Part shown: positions 6,144-8,334 of the stretch, piece by piece
How positions within the stretch are numbered: position 1 is the first letter of the stretch
How the letters are laid out: each line of letters begins with the position of its first letter
Assembly (NCBI GenBank): GCA_007121175.1
Contig: SKMG01000378.1
Location: 1 to 8,334 of the forward strand
From: Trueperaceae bacterium
GTDB lineage: Bacteria > Deinococcota > Deinococci > Deinococcales > Trueperaceae
Direction of reading: 5' to 3'
DNA length: 8,334 nucleotides
Notes under the pieces: model-generated
Databases searched by the model: none
The model's input: the letters and a program-made list of their open reading frames with translations, nothing else
What the model was told of the DNA's origin: nothing
Position numbers and translations under genes: made by a program

Positions 6144-6767
6144 ATGGGCGGCATGCCCTTCGAGTTCGGTGGAGGATGGATCGAGGTCGTCGCCGGCCCG
6201 ATGTTCAGCGGCAAGTCAGAGGAGCTCATCCGGCGCGTCACCCGTGCGATGATCGCGCGGCAGCGCGTCCAGGTGTTCAAACCAGCGATCGACGACCGCT
6301 ACGACGCGGTGGCGATCGCGTCGCACGCCGGTCGCACGCTGCATGCCGAGGCGCTGCGCGACGTCGCGACCGTGCGCGCGCGCATCGAACCCGCGACCCA
6401 GGTGGTGGCGGTGGACGAAGCCCAGTTCTTCGACGCCGCCCTGGTGCCGTTGGTGCAGGAACTCGCCGAGGGCGGACGGAGGGTGATCGTGGCCGGCCTC
6501 GACATGGACTTCCGCGGCGAGCCGTTCGGCCCGATGCCGGCGCTCTTGGCCGAGGCCGAGGTGGTGGAGAAGCTGAGCGCGATCTGCCGCTGCGGCAAGG
6601 CCGCCACCAGGACGCAGCGGCTGATCGCGGGCTCGCCCGCGCACGAGGACGATCCCGTGATCCTGGTGGGCGCAGCGGAATCGTACGAACCGCGTTGCCG
6701 CGCCTGCCACGTGGTGCTGCGCGGCGTCCGCACGACCCCGCTGTTCGCGGCGCAGGAGCGCGGCTGA
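6144..6767 (+). CDS. tdk: Thymidine kinase (type II, TK1-like)
   Basis: This enzyme phosphorylates thymidine to dTMP with ATP in the pyrimidine salvage pathway, in the cytoplasm. The 207-residue product starts [20 protein letters not shown]. Its P-loop is [14 protein letters not shown] (18-31), followed by the Asp-Glu motif [11 protein letters not shown] (88-97) with E92 the likely catalytic base. [19 protein letters not shown] (118-136) and ATRTQRL (154-160) follow, then the substrate-lasso end [15 protein letters not shown] (174-188). The C-terminal zinc pair CRAC (185-188) is normal; the first pair is C148-R-C150, one residue shorter than the usual CxxC. The start at 6144 is preferred because GGGAG (6135-6139) lies four bases upstream; ATG 6153 is the alternative. 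The frame is open further upstream but that part is antisense to hslV. It is followed by a GC hairpin and a 205-bp gap. Confidence 0.96.
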   Translation: MGGMPFEFGGGWIEVVAGPMFSGKSEELIRRVTRAMIARQRVQVFKPAIDDRYDAVAIASHAGRTLHAEALRDVATVRARIEPATQVVAVDEAQFFDAALVPLVQELAEGGRRVIVAGLDMDFRGEPFGPMPALLAEAEVVEKLSAICRCGKAATRTQRLIAGSPAHEDDPVILVGAAESYEPRCRACHVVLRGVRTTPLFAAQERG

Positions 6768-6775
6768 CGCTGGCG

Positions 6776-6793
6776 GCGGGGATTGCGCCCCGC
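6776..6793 (+). terminator. Probable terminator after thymidine kinase
   Basis: GCGGGG (6776-6781) pairs with CCCCGC (6788-6793) around the six-base loop ATTGCG, nine bases past the thymidine kinase stop. A short ATTT lies about ten bases further on. The all-GC stem and location suit termination; the T-run is weak. Confidence 0.45.
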
Positions 6794-6828
6794 GGTCGTA
6801 GGATTTGCCATTGCGTTCGCGAGCGCCG

Positions 6829-6855
6829 CTCCGGAGAATGGGCCATCCGCCGGAG
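6829..6855 (+). other. Dyad in the gap before the membrane protein gene
   Basis: CTCCGG (6829-6834) and CCGGAG (6850-6855) flank 15 bases that contain a smaller ATGG-G-CCAT dyad (6838-6846). The 205-bp gap 6768-6972 otherwise holds only the upstream terminator hairpin and the ribosome site at 6961. I see no small gene with its own ribosome site there and no clear promoter. The dyad may be an operator or leader hairpin. Confidence 0.25.
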
Positions 6856-6960
6856 GCGTTGGTGCGGTTCGGTGCCCGCAGCTGCGCCGCTCGTGGTCGT
6901 CGCAGCGCGCCGGTGTGACCCGACGCGGACGGCCCCGCCGCAAACCGCACCGTGCCTGGT

Positions 6961-6966
6961 GGAAGG
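6961..6966 (+). promoter_or_regulatory. Ribosome binding site for the membrane protein gene
   Basis: GGAAGG ends six bases before the ATG at 6973 and decides for that start over the in-frame GTG at 6952, which has no such element. Confidence 0.55.
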
Positions 6967-6972
6967 CTCCCC

Positions 6973-8241
6973 ATGCCCAAGCTGTACCTCGGAGAGGCGC
7001 TGGCGCTCGTCGGCAAGACGCTCCCGTTCGTCTGGGTGAGACTGGGCAGCTACGCGTTGCTGGGAGTCGGACTCCTGGCCTACTTCGCGGTGCTCGGTGG
7101 GATCGCCTTGCTGCTCGGCCGGCTGTGGGCGCCGCTCGGCGTCATCCTCTTCCTGGCCACCGCCGGTGGTGCCTTCGCCGTGGTGAGCTGGGCCTCGCGC
7201 TACTACTTCCACTTGCTCCGGGCCGCGCACACCGCTGTCATGACCGAGTACATCGTGTTCGGCAGCGTTCCGGCCGACCAGCTCGCGCACGGCCGCCGGG
7301 CCGTCACCGAGCGCTTCGGCGGCACCAGCGCGCTCTTCGCCGTCGACGTGCTGGTCGCAGGGGCGGTGAAGGCGTTCGTGCGCAGCTTCGTGCGGATCGC
7401 GAGCATCGTGCCCGTACCGGGCCTGCGCGGCATCGGCAATCTGCTCGAACGCGTCGCCCTGATGTCGACCACCTACGTCGACGAGGCGATCCTCTCGCGC
7501 GCCTATCGCGAGCGCGAGCAGAATATCTGGAAGGTGGCGCAGGACGGGGTCATCCTGTACGCCCAAGCCTGGCAACCGATCCTTAGTAATGCCGTGGTGC
7601 TCGTGCTGATCGGCTACGTCGAATTCGTCGTGCTGCTCGTCGTTCTGGGGCTGCCGGCCCTGGCGCTCTCGGCGCTGGTTCCCGCGCTCTCGCTGCCGCT
7701 GGGCATTGCCGTCGTGGTGGGCGCCTGGATGGTCAAGCTCGCCGTGAGCGACGCATTCTCGCTGGCGGCCACCCTGATCGCCTACCACCGCGGCACCGAG
7801 GGCATGCTCCCGAACCCGCAGTGGAAGGCGCAGCTCGAGAGCGTCAGCGACCGCTTCAAGCAGCTCGGTCGCAAGGCGGCCGAGGGCGCCGCCGAGCGGC
7901 GCGTCGAGCCGGCTGCGCTCTGGGACGAGCGCGAGGAGCCAGAGGTCCCGATGCCCGACGAGCGTCCGGGTTGGCCGCCGGCGCCCGACGGCCCGGGGGC
8001 TCCCGACGCCCCTCGAACGCCCGACGCGCCCGAGTCGCCCCCCTCTCCGGAGCCGCCGCCGCCGCCCGGCACCCCGCCGCGGCCTGGCACGCCCGAGCCG
8101 CCCTCCGAACCGCCGATGCCCGACGTCCCCGAGGGGCCGGGTTCGCCGCGGCCCGGCGAGCCCAAGGAGACTGGCGGGCCCAGTGAGACCGGCGAGCCCA
8201 AGGAGACTGGCGAGCCCAGCAAGCGGCGCGAACCGGTCTGA
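6973..8241 (+). CDS. Unrecognised multi-pass membrane protein with proline-rich C-terminal tail
   Basis: I do not recognise this 422-residue protein. Hydrophobic stretches lie at about residues 27-50, 52-73, 120-147 (more amphipathic), 205-234 and 237-270, suggesting four to six membrane spans and no cleaved signal peptide. Between them is a polar region (75-118) with RYYFHLLRAAHTAVMTEYIVFG and GRRAVTERFGG, and a central conserved-looking block STTYVDEAILSRAYREREQN (165-184) followed by IWKVAQDGVILYAQAW. After the last helix comes YHRGTEGMLPNPQWKAQLES and a basic, helical segment (286-310), probably cytosolic. Residues 322-422 are a low-complexity tail rich in Pro, Asp, Glu and Gly, containing PPPPP (361-365) and a six-residue repeat close to EPKETG near the end (EPKETG, GPSETG, EPKETG, EPSKRR). 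It stands alone downstream of thymidine kinase. Roles in membrane organisation or transport are possible but nothing in the sequence decides. Confidence 0.8.
   Translation: MPKLYLGEALALVGKTLPFVWVRLGSYALLGVGLLAYFAVLGGIALLLGRLWAPLGVILFLATAGGAFAVVSWASRYYFHLLRAAHTAVMTEYIVFGSVPADQLAHGRRAVTERFGGTSALFAVDVLVAGAVKAFVRSFVRIASIVPVPGLRGIGNLLERVALMSTTYVDEAILSRAYREREQNIWKVAQDGVILYAQAWQPILSNAVVLVLIGYVEFVVLLVVLGLPALALSALVPALSLPLGIAVVVGAWMVKLAVSDAFSLAATLIAYHRGTEGMLPNPQWKAQLESVSDRFKQLGRKAAEGAAERRVEPAALWDEREEPEVPMPDERPGWPPAPDGPGAPDAPRTPDAPESPPSPEPPPPPGTPPRPGTPEPPSEPPMPDVPEGPGSPRPGEPKETGGPSETGEPKETGEPSKRREPV
8158..8229 (+). repeat. 18-bp tandem repeat in the C-terminal tail coding region
   Basis: Four in-frame 18-bp units start at 8158, 8176, 8194 and 8212. 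Units 1 and 3 are identical (GAGCCCAAGGAGACTGGC); unit 2 differs at several bases, and unit 4 is diverged after its first half. Together with flanking bases, 8153-8176 and 8189-8212 are a 24-bp exact direct repeat with a 36-bp period. The units encode EPKETG, GPSETG, EPKETG and EPSKRR. Identity at the DNA level between units 1 and 3 points to recent duplication or slippage. Confidence 0.85.
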
Positions 8242-8246
8242 GCCTC

Positions 8247-8267
8247 GAGGCGGGGCTCGGGCGCCTC
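8247..8267 (+). terminator. Possible terminator after the membrane protein gene
   Basis: GAGGCG (8247-8252) pairs with CGCCTC (8262-8267) around a nine-base loop, six bases past the stop. Competing dyads overlap it: a 10-bp palindrome at 8242-8251, CCTCAG (8264-8269) with CTGAGG (8287-8292), and GCCCG (8296-8300) with CGGGC (8305-8309). No T-run is present, so intrinsic termination is uncertain. The 93-bp tail of the window holds no gene. Confidence 0.3.
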
Positions 8268-8303
8268 AGTTCGCTCCTCGGGGTGGCTGAGGACGGCCCG
8301 CGG

Positions 8304-8334
8304 ACGGGCGGCCAGTGTACGGGCGGCCAGTGTA
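8304..8334. repeat. 15-bp direct tandem repeat at the right edge
   Basis: ACGGGCGGCCAGTGT occurs at 8304-8318 and again, identical and abutting, at 8319-8333. Base 8334 is A, matching the first base of a third copy, so the array may continue beyond the window. It is outside any gene I can support. Confidence 0.8.

Noticed and set aside
6074..6280. Longer HslV reaching upstream to 6280
   Set aside because: The extra residues are antisense to thymidine kinase, and the nucleophile Thr must be near the N-terminus after MHG.
6277..7788. A 503-residue minus-strand frame across thymidine kinase and the membrane protein gene
   Set aside because: It crosses two well-supported genes and their gap, with low-complexity Arg/Gly/His/Gln sequence and no family motif.
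8304..8334. CRISPR array at the right edge
   Set aside because: The 15-bp copies abut with no spacers and there are no cas genes.
1..8334. tRNA, rRNA or riboswitch
   Set aside because: I saw no cloverleaf with a T-loop GGTTCGA-type core in a suitable gap, no rRNA signature and no recognised riboswitch core in the short intergenic stretches.

Overview
The window is GC-rich throughout, roughly 70% by eye, with G/C at most third codon positions and several GTG starts. It looks like ordinary bacterial chromosome with one small toxin-antitoxin insertion. Together with an hslV-hslU pair, a NarL-type two-component pair and a type II thymidine kinase, this fits a high-GC bacterium such as a deep-branching Actinomycetota or Chloroflexota member. 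That placement is inference; no rRNA or tRNA gene is present to fix it.

Layout. (1) Positions 2-208, plus strand: the C-terminal end of a probable aldo/keto reductase, cut by the window edge. (2) Positions 297-3265, minus strand: a two-gene signalling operon. A membrane histidine kinase with a PDZ-like sensory segment, many membrane helices and a GAF-like domain is followed, with a 4-base GTGA overlap, by its NarL/LuxR-type response regulator. (3) Positions 3401-4101, plus strand: a FitA/FitB-type (VapBC family) toxin-antitoxin operon. Its promoter, an extended -10, is built into two abutting copies of the palindromic octamer TGATATCA, a good candidate autoregulatory operator. (4) Positions 4164-6073, minus strand: hslV-hslU, overlapping by ATGA, encoding the HslVU ATP-dependent protease; the reverse-strand order is hslV first. 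(5) Positions 6144-6767, plus strand: thymidine kinase, divergent from hslV across 70 bp. (6) Positions 6973-8241, plus strand: an unrecognised multi-pass membrane protein with a cytosol-like basic segment and a proline-rich, repetitive C-terminal tail of about 100 residues. (7) Positions 8242-8334: non-coding, with small dyads and a 15-bp tandem repeat running off the right edge.

How the genes relate. The kinase should sense an envelope or membrane signal and phosphorylate Asp58 of the regulator. Thymidine kinase salvages thymidine, and HslVU degrades proteins; neither has an obvious functional link to the two-component pair. The TA operon lies between the divergent kinase promoter region and the convergent hslU end.

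I found no convincing undescribed multi-gene system. The points most worth a second look are the operator/promoter fusion of the TA operon (which is symmetrical and so could also fire toward the kinase), a one-residue-short zinc ligand pair (CxC) in thymidine kinase, an acidic C-terminal extension on HslV, hairpins over the likely ribosome binding sites of the kinase and hslV, the repetitive tail of the last membrane protein, and the 15-bp edge repeat.
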